Source: Castanea sativa (taxonomy: Eukaryota; Streptophyta; Magnoliopsida; Fagales; Fagaceae). From it: 64,000 nt of DNA. Position 1 is the stretch's first letter. Each line of letters starts with the position of its first letter. The translations under genes and the position numbers were made by a program. This document shows, piece by piece, positions 10,160 through 21,309 of the stretch. The notes under the pieces were generated by a model. It was not told the DNA's origin, made no database searches, and worked only from the letters and a program-made list of their open reading frames with translations. The stretch spans positions 17,132,835 to 17,196,834 of the forward strand of contig NC_134018.1 of NCBI RefSeq assembly GCF_040712315.1, read 5' to 3'.

Positions 10160-12430
10160 CTATACTAGTCTTTGTGCAGCTTTTGTATTGGGCTCTAACT
10201 CTAAGAAACAGGCCTTGTAGTTAAACACTTTATCAAAGTAGAGCGAAACAGATGGCAAATAAAAAGAAAGCAGACACAAAACACAACATTCAAGATCTTT
10301 TTATCCCTAAAAATTCAAACATCTTTTTAAGAGCTTATCCAGAAATCCTCATTTCGAAGCTCTCTTGGCCACTTCTACAGTGCCAACCGCCCAATATTTA
10401 GGTCTTTCAGTCATTAAAGGAATTCAAACAAGATGTAAAGTCAGTAAAGAAATAGGATAGTTATCACAGAGATTTTTTGTTTTATTAACGTCAAAACCAG
10501 AGAGGTAAACGGACACCTTTCACGCAATCATTAAATCATGTATTAAACAATAACAACATTTCAGCAACAACAACCAAAAATATATATATATATTAAAAAA
10601 TAATATAGTAGTTTTTACTCTATAGCAGCGTAAGAATCTCTCTTATTTAGAAGAGAGAGGGAAGGGGAAAAAATAATTATAGACTGTCACTTGTGTATAA
10701 AAATCAATAAATCATAAAAGGATTTTTTTTAGATGAACGAGAAATTTTTTTTGGAATGAAGAGAGATTACACTCATCCAAAAAAAAAAAGAGATTACAAG
10801 GACTGACTACGGTAATGACATTTACGAAACATGGAGGGATGATACAAACATCAATTTATTCCTCACAATAAGTTTTAGTTTTTTTTTCACATTCTAAAAT
10901 GATGTCATTTTGGTGAACTTAATGATGCTGATTAGACAAAATGACTATATTGAAAACGAATGACTGTTAGAGGACTGAGGATTTTTTTTAAATAACTATA
11001 AAAATCAATCTATATTATTAGTTAATTAAAATTTGAAACTAATTTGGTATATAACAAATCAAGTCCTTTGGACTCAATTTTGGAATGCTAAATCGAGTGC
11101 GCTAAACTCGATTTCAACATCATTCGTAGCTGATGTGAAAACTTGGTCCACATAGGCATAGAACTCGAGTCTACAGGACTCGAGTTCTGTCACGGACTTG
11201 ATTTCATTTTGTTCATTGTTCTTTTTTTTTTTTTCTCCATTTCAGGTCCCGTTCTCTTCTTCCCTTCTTTCTCCATTTCAAGTCCTGTTCATCATCTTCT
11301 TCCCTTCTTCCAAGCCCCCAAAAACCCAAGCCAGTTCTTCCTTCTTCATCTAAATCCATTTCTCAAAATCCTAAACCCATTTCTCAAAATCCCAAACCCA
11401 AAACCCATGAACAGAACCAAATACAAAACCCAAAACAAATCAAACCCACTCTCCACTCCAACGTGTTCTTCTGCATAGGAGCGGCGGCAAGAAACCTGGG
11501 TTTTGCATCATCTTCTCCACTCCGTCGCCTGATGCTTTCGTCGCCCCTAGGTTGCTTCGTTATTGCTTCTCTGGTTTGCTAGGTTTTGCATCATTGCTTC
11601 TTTCTTCTTCGTTGTTGATCAGCATTTTGATCTCAGGTTGTTGATATCTGGGTTTTGTTGATCTCTGCGTCTGGGTTTTTCCTTTTTTACTGCGTTTTGA
11701 TCTCTGCATTTGGGCCTGGGTCTGTGGGTTCATTTGCAGTTAAGCAAAACTAAATCGAGTCCTACGGACTCAATTTCTATTTGACAACACTCGAGTTCTA
11801 TGCCTATGTGGACCAAGTTTCCACATCAACTACAAATGATGTTGAAACCGACTTTAAAGCAGTCGATTTAGCATTCCAAAATCGAGTCCTTTGCACTCAA
11901 TTTGTTAGATACCAAAATAGTTTCAAACCTTGGCTAACTAATAATATAGTTTTGATTTTATAGTTATTGAAAAAAAAAATCTGAGGACTGAAATTAAAAG
12001 TAATGGCCAAGAACTTTGTAATTGGTTGCACCTCCTAGTGTTTCCAATAGAAACATCTATGGTTTAAATCCCCTCTCTCTCAACTATCGAATTATTCCTA
12101 AAAAAATGTTAAAAGATTATATAGAACTTGAAAACGAATCAAAAGAAAACAATGTAATTTGTAATTTAGTTGTGATAAAATATAGAAAATGATAATTAAG
12201 AAACTTTAGCATTAAAGAATCACATTCAAATTTGTGTATAGTTCGTATTATTGTATGATCCTTAAGTCATAGCTATTTTAAGCACTTAAAAGAAATTGTT
12301 TATTGATTAAAAGACAATATCACTCCCTTTCAGTTAATTGTAAGAAGATGCTGAAAATGTTTAACAATTCTCTAAATCATCATTTAAATGTTATCTTAGA
12401 ATTGACAAATTCATTTGGTTGAGAAACTTT
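10160..12430. repeat. Duplicated segment, copy A (left part)
   Basis: This segment is colinear with 45850-47536. Shared landmarks include 'gcttttgtattgggct', 'agatctttttatccct', 'gtgccaaccgccca' and 'caatatcgct/actcc'. Copy A carries a 1004-bp Mutator-like insert (10979-11982) that copy B lacks, and is then broken at 12430 by the copia element; it resumes at 27741. Copy B in turn carries a 185-bp MITE that copy A lacks. Confidence 0.8.
10979..11982. mobile_element. Mutator-like element with gene-like cargo (Pack-MULE type)
   Basis: Perfect 9-bp target duplication GAGGACTGA at 10970-10978 and 11983-11991. Terminal inverted repeats are about 200 bases long (10979-11180 against 11780-11982). 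Copy B of the surrounding segment (near 47055) is the empty site. The interior (about 11220-11740) is less AT-rich, with a CT-rich leader, an 'aaacccaaaacc' stretch, a short frame starting at 11407 and 'tttgcag' acceptor-like sequence near its end. It resembles the 5' untranslated region and first intron of a gene. No transposase. Capture from a host gene is an inference. Confidence 0.85.
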
Positions 12431-13157
12431 TGTTAGAAAAATAGCATGGAGTGAATAAGAAATTGATATTTCTATGTTCACTTGAAGATGCTATTAAAAG
12501 TGGTAAAAATTCCGAGTCACACATAGGAAAGAAAATAGATAATATATGAGTTTATATGCTCATGAGTTGGACATTGGGTTGGGCTTTTGGCATATGTGGA
12601 CTGGATCTACTTGTTCAAATAATAATATTTTATTATTTTAATTTTTGAGTCAGTTAGTCTGTGCATAGCAGTTATTACTGAAACAGAGTACCTGTTTTGT
12701 AACGTATAATTTGACATAGTCTTTCATTCATAAAAAATATATTTTTTAGAAAAAACTGTCCAGTGAGAATTTTTTGTGCATTCATATTGTGTCAAAGAGA
12801 GAGCAAGAAACATTGAGTAAGCAGAGCACGACCTTGTGTGCTTCGTTTTCGTGCTGTATATCATTTTATCTTGAGAGGCAGACGTCCGTGAGTCTCAAAA
12901 TATCACAATGATTCTGTGAGAGGCGAAATCTACTTTAAGGAGATTGTATTAAACACAAGACTTGATCTGAATTGTTCATCATTCACCCATTTGGTCTGTG
13001 AGTTTTTAATTAATTGCATATTTCTCTTTATATATTTATTCAGTATTTGTTTGTTACTGTTGCCTTGTACATCTATTTATATTATTGTCTTTTCTTAAAT
13101 CTGTGTATTGTTCCTTTTGCTTTATTAGAAAATTAAATTGTTGATATATACCCAACA
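12431..13157 (+). repeat. Copia 5' LTR
   Basis: 727 bases, from TGTTAGAAAAATAG to CCCAACA. It matches 27006-27740 along its whole length with small substitutions and a 5-6 base indel near 12700. Confidence 0.9.
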
Positions 13158-14238
13158 GTCTTAAAGCAAAATTTCAAAATATACTTTAATTTATTTTTGT
13201 GATTTAACGGTGAAAGAAATTTGTGGTTGTTGTAAAACACAAATCGGTAAACATAGATACACTGCGTGAAACTTAGAAAACTGGTTTTGTGTTTATCGCA
13301 TACTTAAATATTTTGATAACGTGGGTTACGTGATTCATTGAAATTGGTAGAGTTATTTCCTTCTTCCTTTTTTATAATATTTTATTAGAGCCTCTTGTCT
13401 TATATGTATTCTTGTTGACTGGGTTTGATTTGGAATTGTGTCTGCAGTGTTGATTTTGAAAGATAGTTGATTTATAATATATTATATTAAGATATTTGCA
13501 GGATTGTGTTTCTAAGAAACACTTTATGTAGAATTCTTTCTCTCTTAAATATGTTTTGTATAATAATATAATATTCTTTTTAAGGTTGAGTTTGTTTGTC
13601 TTATTTGCTTGGCTGGTTTCGAAGTATATATTATTTGTCTGTTTTAACTAATGATATAACCATTTCATGCATTTATGAAGTCAAAGCAAATGTTTCACTT
13701 GCATCTCTTGGTGAGTGGTTGTTGGTCATTGTAGTACATACACGACAGTATATGGAAAGGCAATGAGTAACTGCTTTAATCTGTTTACTTTATATTGAAT
13801 TATCACATGTAATTGCAGAATATGTTCGGCATATGGCTATTTAGTATCTTGGCATGAAATATTATTTTATTATTGTCCCTTGGCCTTTATGTCAATAAGA
13901 TGTTTTTAGCCGTTTATGTGCAATAGTATATGAGTTTGATGGACAAAGAAAATTTGATTAGAGTCAAATATTTTGAATCTATTTTCATAGACGCAATTTT
14001 GGGTGTGGCTGCCATTTTTAGTTTTTTTGTTAGTATTTTCTATTCCATCAAGTGATCCTCTAATAGATAAAATGGGGCTATAATTATGGGGCTTCACTTT
14101 TAGATGGAGAGTGTAATGATCACCTTTTGGTCAAAGATAATATTTATGTATTGATATGAATATTACATAATTGTTGTGTATAGCTTTTTAATTAGTTTGA
14201 GCATGTATAACCCTATTTAAACATGTTTATATATATAT
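13158..14238. other. Copia internal region, left part
   Basis: AT-rich with no recognisable gag frame. The first bases after the LTR do not show the usual copia primer-binding site. The last five bases (14234-14238, TATAT) are the target duplication of Tat-1. Confidence 0.6.
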
Positions 14239-14932
14239 TGTGGGGAGTAAAAGGACCCAAATGGGCATATGGGCCTTTAGACTGTAGCATGAAGGGCCGA
14301 CCTGCTTCAGAATTGAACTCTACGAATTGGCCAATACGCCGAGGGTCCAAGGTTACAGCCGAGGACGAGCTTATCCTCGGACAAGCCCTAGAGAATTCAA
14401 AGTTTCATTATGAAGGTCAAAGCTCAACTCTAGAAAGACTAATGGTTAAAGAGGGAAACCATGAACCTTCTCGATACCCTAGTGTTAATGAAAATATCTA
14501 GAGCAAAGGCTGCCACCTCCGCATTAAAGGCTCTGCACCTACCTCCCTGGCCGCATTAATGGGGAAGTGACCCCTGAACAGTGAGGTGGAAACTTCTAGT
14601 CACTGTTCAAAAAGTATCAGGGAAGGAAGTATAAAAGGGGGGTAAAGGCCAAAGAAAAGGGGAATCGAAAAACTAAGAAAGAAATTAAGAAATTGTAATC
14701 TTGAAGGAAGAAAGAGAAATAATAAAGAAGTAGTCCTCGGCTCGAGTCCGAGGAGATCCATTTGTCATTATCGTTCGTTATTTACTTGTGTTTGTTTATA
14801 AAAACCTGTTATCAAGCTCCCAGTACTTCTAACCTAGGTTTCAAGCCCACACTCTACAAATTTTATTGTTTAAGGCTCATTGGGCTTGAGCCCGTGATTG
14901 TCTTTGGGTCCAGGTGCAATTGTGCACTTACA
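14239..14932 (+). repeat. Tat-1 5' LTR
   Basis: 694 bases, TGTGGGGAGT to CACTTACA. A TATAAAA box sits at 14630-14636, so transcription should start near 14660. Several copies of the CCGAGG or CCTCGG motif are present (for example around 14340, 14365 and 14737-14755). Confidence 0.93.
14630..14636 (+). promoter_or_regulatory. TATA box in Tat-1 5' LTR
   Basis: TATAAAA followed by a G-run, at a position typical of an LTR promoter at the U3/R border. The equivalent site in Tat-2 LTRs has changed to TATTTAA. Confidence 0.6.
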
Positions 14933-14934
14933 AT

Positions 14935-14952
14935 TGGCGCCGTCTGTGGGGA
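14935..14952 (+). promoter_or_regulatory. Primer-binding site of Tat-1
   Basis: TGGCGCCGTCTGTGGGGA starts two bases after the LTR. The first nine bases are complementary to the 3' end of a tRNA ending in ACGGCGCCA, which from memory fits plant tRNA-Asp best; the next four bases do not match well. The same site occurs in Tat-2. Confidence 0.75.
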
Positions 14953-14979
14953 ACCTGGTCTAGAAAAGGTTGGGATACC

Positions 14980-16992
14980 ATGGCAGGCCTAGGTTCTCAC
15001 CATGCAGAGTCACAGGGATCACAACCGGAGGATCGTTTCGAGCGCCTTGAGCGTCAGAGGGATCGTGAGGGAAGTGTCCATACAGAATACCCCGGCGCTA
15101 GCCATACTCATGGTGGGGGTAGCACCACCCACGAGGAGGGTTCTAAATCCATGCAGAAGGAAATCAATCGTTTGAAGAGAAAGTTACGTCGTGCTAAACG
15201 TAGGTTTTCACCGTCCTCATCTAATCCTTCCTCAGAGGAGGATAGGGGAGGTGGCTACAGCTCGAGGTCGCGCTCCCCTACCAGTGCAACGTCCTCCGGT
15301 GAGGAGGACGACCAGCCAACTCGCAGACGTAAGAAGCTTCATTCTAGGGGCTTAGGCAACGATGCTATGAGTAGGGCGTTGCACCAACTCTCCAAATCTC
15401 CATTTACACGGAGGATTGAGAAAGGAAGGCTTCCCAGGAGGTTTACCCAGCCCACTTTTACCATCTACAATGGCCGGACTGATCCGGTGGAGCACGTGAG
15501 TCACTTTAACCAGAGGATGGCGATGCACTCTCACAACGAGACCCTGATGTGTAAAGTTTTCTCCTCTAACCTGGGACCTGTTGCTATGAGGTGGTTCAAC
15601 GGCCTTAAATCGGGGTCTATAGGTTCGTTTGGGGAGCTTACTAGAGCATTCGCTTCGTGGTTCATTACGTGTAGCAGAGTCCCTCGGCCATTGGACTCGC
15701 TGTTATCCATGACCATGAGGGAGGGGGAGACGTTGAAAGCATACTCCAACCGTTATTGGGAGATGTTTAATGAAATAGATGGCGACTTTGATGAGGTGGC
15801 GCTTAATACCTTTAAGGTAGGCCTTCCTACTGATCACGACCTGAGAAAGTCTTTGACTAAAAAGCCCGTCCGCAGTGTACGTCGCCTCATGGACCGTATT
15901 GACGAGTATAAGAGAGTGGAGGAAGACCAACAGCAAGGAAAGGGTAAGGAGAAGGTTATCCCGCAGGAGAGAAGGGATTTCAGGTCCAACATGTACCACA
16001 ATAACAGGCCGAGGAGAGATTACGTTGGGCAGTCCGCCTCGGCAGCACCTCAGGCCGTGAACACTGTGTTCCGAGAACCAGTACATCAGCTGCTGGAGAA
16101 AGTTCGTAAGGAACCCTTCTTCAAATGGCCTGATAAGATGGCAGGAGACCCTGCGAAGAGGAATCAGAACCTCTTTTGCCAGTACCACCAGGATGTGGGC
16201 CACACTACTGAGAACTGTCGGACCCTTTGGAACCACTTGGAGCAGCTTGTCAGTGAAGGAAAACCGAAGCAAAGACTGTGCCAACCTAGCGGGCAGGGCA
16301 GTCAATCTGGTTCAAACAATCAGAGGAATAATTCATCCCGGCCGGCTTTAGGAACAATTAATGTTATTTTTGCTGTATCTGGCAGGACCGGTTCGGCTCC
16401 CACTAGGGTGATGGCAGTTTCCCATTCTCAGGCCGAGGAGGCAGGCTGCAGGCCGAAGAGGGTAAAGCTCAATTTGCCCGTCTTGGGATTTTCTGAGGAG
16501 GATAAAGTAGGGACTATCCAACCCCATGAGGATGCTCTTGTAGTTACGCTTAGGATAGGGAACTATGATGTGAGGAGGGTGATGATAGATCAGGGCAGCG
16601 GTGCAGATATCATGTACCCTGATATATTTAAGGGGTTAAGATTGAAGCTGGAAGATCTTAATCCTTACGACTCGCCACTTATAAGCTTCGAAGGGAGGTC
16701 CGTTGTGCCGAAGGGACAGATTCGTTTGCCCGTTCAATCCGGCTCAGAAACGGTTGAAGTGGACTTCATCGTGGTTGATGCGTACTCTACATACACGGCC
16801 ATTCTCGCCAGGCCTTGGCTGCACGCTCTGGGAGCTGTCTCCTCTACTTTGCATGTTAAAGTTAAATTCCCCTCGGGGGAATATGTTGAGGAAGTTCTCG
16901 GCAGCCAATCGGTGGCTAGGCAATGCATATCGGCTGCAGTACTGCATCAGATAGAAGCCGAGTCTTCGGCTTTAATCACCAAAGACTTATAG
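14980..16992 (+). CDS. Gag-protease polyprotein of Tat-1
   Basis: 670 codons without a break. The start at 14980 is chosen because the same ATG is kept in Tat-2; an earlier in-frame ATG lies in the LTR. The N-terminal third is charged and Ser/Arg-rich. A retrotransposon Gag domain lies at about residues 175-315, a zinc-knuckle variant with C-x2-H-x4-H-x4-C spacing at about 400-413, and an aspartic protease core with a D-Q-G-S motif at about 536. The usual D-S/T-G is replaced by D-Q-G, a change that I have seen in related plant elements. The frame ends in TAG and continues in the same frame into pol. The product would form the particle and process the polyprotein. Confidence 0.9.
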   Translation: MAGLGSHHAESQGSQPEDRFERLERQRDREGSVHTEYPGASHTHGGGSTTHEEGSKSMQKEINRLKRKLRRAKRRFSPSSSNPSSEEDRGGGYSSRSRSPTSATSSGEEDDQPTRRRKKLHSRGLGNDAMSRALHQLSKSPFTRRIEKGRLPRRFTQPTFTIYNGRTDPVEHVSHFNQRMAMHSHNETLMCKVFSSNLGPVAMRWFNGLKSGSIGSFGELTRAFASWFITCSRVPRPLDSLLSMTMREGETLKAYSNRYWEMFNEIDGDFDEVALNTFKVGLPTDHDLRKSLTKKPVRSVRRLMDRIDEYKRVEEDQQQGKGKEKVIPQERRDFRSNMYHNNRPRRDYVGQSASAAPQAVNTVFREPVHQLLEKVRKEPFFKWPDKMAGDPAKRNQNLFCQYHQDVGHTTENCRTLWNHLEQLVSEGKPKQRLCQPSGQGSQSGSNNQRNNSSRPALGTINVIFAVSGRTGSAPTRVMAVSHSQAEEAGCRPKRVKLNLPVLGFSEEDKVGTIQPHEDALVVTLRIGNYDVRRVMIDQGSGADIMYPDIFKGLRLKLEDLNPYDSPLISFEGRSVVPKGQIRLPVQSGSETVEVDFIVVDAYSTYTAILARPWLHALGAVSSTLHVKVKFPSGEYVEEVLGSQSVARQCISAAVLHQIEAESSALITKDL

Positions 16993-16998
16993 CAGTTA
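16990..16998 (+). promoter_or_regulatory. Leaky stop context UAG CAG UUA between gag-pro and pol
   Basis: The gag-pro stop is TAG followed directly by CAGTTA, which fits the CAR-YYA context known to promote stop-codon readthrough in plant RNA viruses. Pol continues in the same frame with no obvious independent start before 17020. The same nine bases are present in Tat-2 (38319-38327). Function is inferred. Confidence 0.65.
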
Positions 16999-19900
16999 AC
17001 AGCTCCTGGTTCATCTGGGATGGTGACAGGAGAGGAGACACATTGTGAGGAGTTAGAGAAGTTTCCAGTAGTCGATAACCAAGAGAGGTTCTTCCAAGTC
17101 GGCATACTTTTGCCACACCAAGAGAAGATCGAATTGTTAGAATTTCTGAAGGACAATATTGATGTTTTTGTGTGGGATCCTTACGAAGCTCCAGGCGTCG
17201 ATCCGAGCTTCATTTGTCATCATTTAAATGCCAACCCAGCTATTGTTCCGAGAAGGCAGCCACCTCGGCGCTCTTCCAGAGAACATTCCGATGCTGTGAA
17301 GGAAGAGGTGCTTAAACTCAAGAGTGCTGGGGCTATCAAAGAAGTTTTCTACCCCGAGTGGTTGGCCCATACAGTTGTTGTTAAAAAGAAGAATGGAACG
17401 TGGAGGGTATGTGTGGACTTTACTGATCTGAACAAGGCCTGTCCCAAAGATTCGTTCCCAATGCTGCGTATTGATCAACTGGTGGATGCCACTGTCGGAC
17501 ATCCTCGGATGAGTTTTTTGGACGCCTTCCAGGGTTACCACCAGATTCCCTTGGCATTAGAGGATCAAGAGAAGACTGCCTTCATTACTCCGACGGGGAA
17601 TTATCATTATAAGGTTATGCCATTTGGTTTGAAAAATGCTGGGGCTACTTACCAAAGAATGATGACCAGGATGTTCGAACAGCAATTGGGGAAGACAATT
17701 GAGGTGTATGTAGACGATATGGTGGTAAAGAGCAAAATGATACCTTCACACGTGAGAGACCTGGCTGACACCTTTCAGGTGTTAAGAAAGTACAAGCTGC
17801 GCCTTAATGCCTCAAAATGCTCTTTCGGCGTTGGGTCTGGAAAGTTTTTGGGGTACATGATCACTCATAGAGGCATAGAGGTAAACCCAACACAGGTAAA
17901 GGCTATTTAGGACTTGCAGCCTCCTCGCAACCCAAAAGAAATCCAGAAATTGACCGGAATGATTGCCGCATTGAATAGGTTTATCTCTCGGTCAGCTGAC
18001 CGATGCCGTCCCTTCTTCCAATTGTTGAATAAGTGGAAAGGGTTTCAATGGACCGAGGACTGCGTGTTAGCTTTCCAGCAGCTTAAACAATATCTTTCTC
18101 GGCCACCCATTTTGTCTCGCCCCGAGGTGGACGAGGTCTTGTTTGCTTATCTGGCGGTGGCCGTACACGCGGTCAGCCTGGTCCTTATCAGGAATGAAAA
18201 TGGGGTGCAAAGACCGGTCTACTATGTTAGTAAGTCTTTGAATGAGGCCGAGGTGCGCTACTTGCTCTTGGAGAAAGCGCTTCTGGCCATAGTTCATGCC
18301 ACGCGGAAGCTCCCTCATTATTTTCAGTCTCATACAGTGGTGGTTCTGACCCAATTGCCTTTCAAGGCAGTGTTACGCAGCGCCGACTACACTGGTAGGG
18401 TGGCAAAGTGGGGAACCATATTAGGAGCTTTTGACGTTAAATACAAACCTCGCACCTCGGTGAAGGGCCAGGTCCTCGCTGACTTGGTGGCAGAGTTTAC
18501 TGAACCATTGCCAGAAGAGACTCTAAAAGAAGCACGCATGGATGGAAAATCAGTTGGTGTGATCACGGCCGCAGGGCCTTCGACTTGGAAAATGTATGTA
18601 GATGGGGCAGCTAATCAGAGAGGGTCTGGTGTGGGACTTGTTCTGATATCCCCAGAGGGAATTATCTTTGAAAAATCTCTAAGGCTATCATTCTCGGCTA
18701 CTAATAATGAAGCCGAATACGAAGGCTTCGGTGGGCATGAACATGTTACATAAGATGGGTGGAAAGGAAGTCCATGCGTTCTCGGACTCTCGCTAGTGGT
18801 CGGCCGTGTCATGGGGACCATGGAGGCCAGGGACCCAAGAATGCAAGAATATTTGGCCCAGGTCAAGCGTCAGCAAGCAGAATTTGACTCCTTTGTCTTA
18901 GCTCACATCTCTAGGAGTGGGAACACTCATGCCGATTCCTTGGCTACGTTAGCAACGTCCTCGGCTCAGAATTTGCCCAGGATTATCCTTGTGGAGGATT
19001 TGCTGGAGCCAACTCTTATCCCCGCCAAGGCGGCTCGCGTCCATCTAATAAGGCTTGGACCTAGTTGGATGGACCCAGTCGTATCTTTTCTTAAGAACGA
19101 CATCCTTCCTGAGGACAAGTCTGAGGCAGAGAAGGTGCGTCGGAAGGCGCCACGTTTTTGGCTATCCGAGAATCAGAAACTGTACAAACGATCCTTCTCA
19201 GGACCGTACTTATTGTGTGTGCACCCTGAATCAACGGAAGCACTTCTCAAAGAACTGCATGAAGGGATTTGTGGAAGCCACACTAGGGAAAGGTCCTTAG
19301 CCAATAGGGCCCTGACTCAGGGTTATTGGTGGCCCAACATGCAGAGGGAGGCTCAGGACTATGCCAGAAAATGTGATCAATGCCAGAGATTCGCCCCTAA
19401 TATTCATCAGCCTGGAGGGGTTCTCAACCCTCTCTCTAGTTCTTGGCCTTTTGTGCAGTGGGGATTGGACATAGTGGGGCCATTTCCGAGAGCAGCAGGA
19501 AATAAAAGATGGCTTCTTGTGGGAACAGACTATTTCACCAAATGGGTTGAGGCCGAGCCCTTAGCAAATATCAGAGATATTGATTCCAAGAAGTTTGTCT
19601 GGAAAAATATTGTCACTAGATTCGGTATACCACACACACTTATCTCCGACAATGGCGTTTAATTTGACAGCAAGGCCTTTAGGCAATATTGTGGTGACAT
19701 GGGTATCATAAACAGATACTCCACCCCAGCTTATCCTCAGGGAAATGGGCAAGTCGAGGCCGTTAACAAGGTCATAGTCAGTGGGCTTAAGAAAAGGTTG
19801 GACGATGCGAAAGGCAGATGGGTAGAAGAGCTCCCTCATGTTCTATGGACGTATCGGACCACACCGCGCAGGTCCACGGGAGAAACGCCATTCTCTATGA

Positions 19901-20297
19901 CTCCGAGGCGGTGATACCTCTGGAATCTGGTTTTCCCACCCTAAAGACAAGTTCTTTTAGCCTGGAGAATAACAATGGACTCCTGGAGAAAGGTCTTGAT
20001 TTATTTGAGGAACGACGCGAGGCAGCCATGGTCCAAATGGCTTATTATCAACAGAAGATAAAACGGGGATATGATGCCCACGTGAAACTAAGGCCACTTG
20101 CACCTGGTGATCTTGTACTAAGGAAAGTTGTAGGCACTTCTAAGAACCCAGCTTGGGGTAAGCTAGGACCCAACTAGGAAGGCCCCTATCGCATTGTTTC
20201 AGTAGCAGGCATAGGGTCATATCGACTAGCTGACCTAGATGAAAGAATTGCACCACACCCATGGAATGTAAATAATCTTAGAAGGTATTATTATTAA
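16993..20297 (+). pseudogene. Tat-1 pol: RT, RNase H, second RNase H, integrase (broken)
   Basis: Domains in order: reverse transcriptase (about 17290-17880, YVDD active site near 17708), the original RNase H (about 18090-18490), a second archaeal-type RNase H (about 18590-18900, starting with a YVDGA motif), the integrase zinc finger (19240-19390), the D,D,E core (19440-19790) and a C-terminal GPY-type end. Breaks: CAG to TAG at 17908, a 2-base loss near 18722, a 1-base loss near 18792, CAA to TAA at 19660, an 8-base loss near 19903 and TGG to TAG at 20175. The intact state of each site is shown by Tat-2. The protein would copy and integrate the element; this copy cannot make a full one. Confidence 0.92.
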
Positions 20298-20389
20298 TAA
20301 AATGGGTTTTTGTCAGTTAATATTTCAAAGTTATGAGTACCTCTGACACTTGCAGCTCTGTTCTTAAGAATCAACAACTTGCTGTTAAG

Positions 20390-20860
20390 TTACCTGGACC
20401 ACAAACCTTGTGGAAATTGATGTCTTTTCATTTGTTAAACAGAACCTTAGTTATGCCGGGTCCTCGGACCTCCTACTTTGGGAAAATTAACATTTGAAGC
20501 TACTGTTCTTAAGAATCAAACAGAAACTTGGTTAAGTGCAGTCCTCGGACCACAAACCTTGTGGAAATTGATGTCTTTTCATTTGTTAAACAGAACCTTA
20601 GTTATGCCAGGTCCTCGAACCTCCTACTTTGGGGAAATTAACACTTGAAGTTACTGTTCTTAAGAATCAAACAGAAACTTGGTTAAGTGTAGTCCTCAGA
20701 CCACAAACCTTGTGAAAATTGATGTCTTGTCATTTGTTAAACAGAACCTTAGTTATGACGGATCCTCGGACCTCCTACTTTGGGGAAATTAACACTTGAA
20801 GTTACTATTCTTAAAAATCAAATAGAAACTTGGTTAAGTATAGTCCTCGGACCAAACCTT
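20390..20860 (+). repeat. Tat-1 copy of the 151-bp tandem array (about 3 units)
   Basis: About three units of roughly 150 bases carry 'gtcctcggacc', 'ctactttggg' and 'aacagaaccttag'. They are the reverse complement of the array at 33100-34990 in Tat-2, which has about twelve. Units here are more diverged from each other. Confidence 0.85.
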
Positions 20861-21309
20861 GTCACTATTCTTAATGTTTTGTCACTGTTCTTATTCTTAT
20901 CACCCTTTTTATGGAAATCATTATCTCATCATTTATTAATTTGGATCTCAAGTTCTTCATTCTTAAGTGTTAAGCAAAATTTTTGCAAGGAATGGTCTTT
21001 GGACCTTACATCCTGCTGAAAGCAATATATCAAATTACAAAGGTTTAACTGTCATATGAGTTGTCTAACTTTGGTATTATTTGATGTCTAAATTAAGTTA
21101 TGCGGCAGTTTTGAAGTCATAGTTAATTGCATGGTGGAGTTGTACTTATTTATTCTGCTTCCCCTTTAACTGTTTGTTATTAAAAGCTCTCATGGCAAGC
21201 ACAAAAAGAATAAAGTAAAACCAAGACAATGTGAACAAAAATTGAATAAAAATCTTCTTCATTAATTATATACAAAGAAGGGGAGTACAGAAAATTCCTA
21301 TACTAGGCC
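20861..21309. other. Tat-1 spacer between array and antisense gene
   Basis: AT-rich, noncoding, and aligned with 32672-33100 of Tat-2. The 3' ends of pol and of the antisense gene converge on this spacer and the array. Confidence 0.6.

Noticed and set aside
15703..16305. 200-codon minus-strand frame opposite gag (and its counterpart at 38899-39501)
   Set aside because: Shadow of the conserved gag frame; it has no own start context or known domain.
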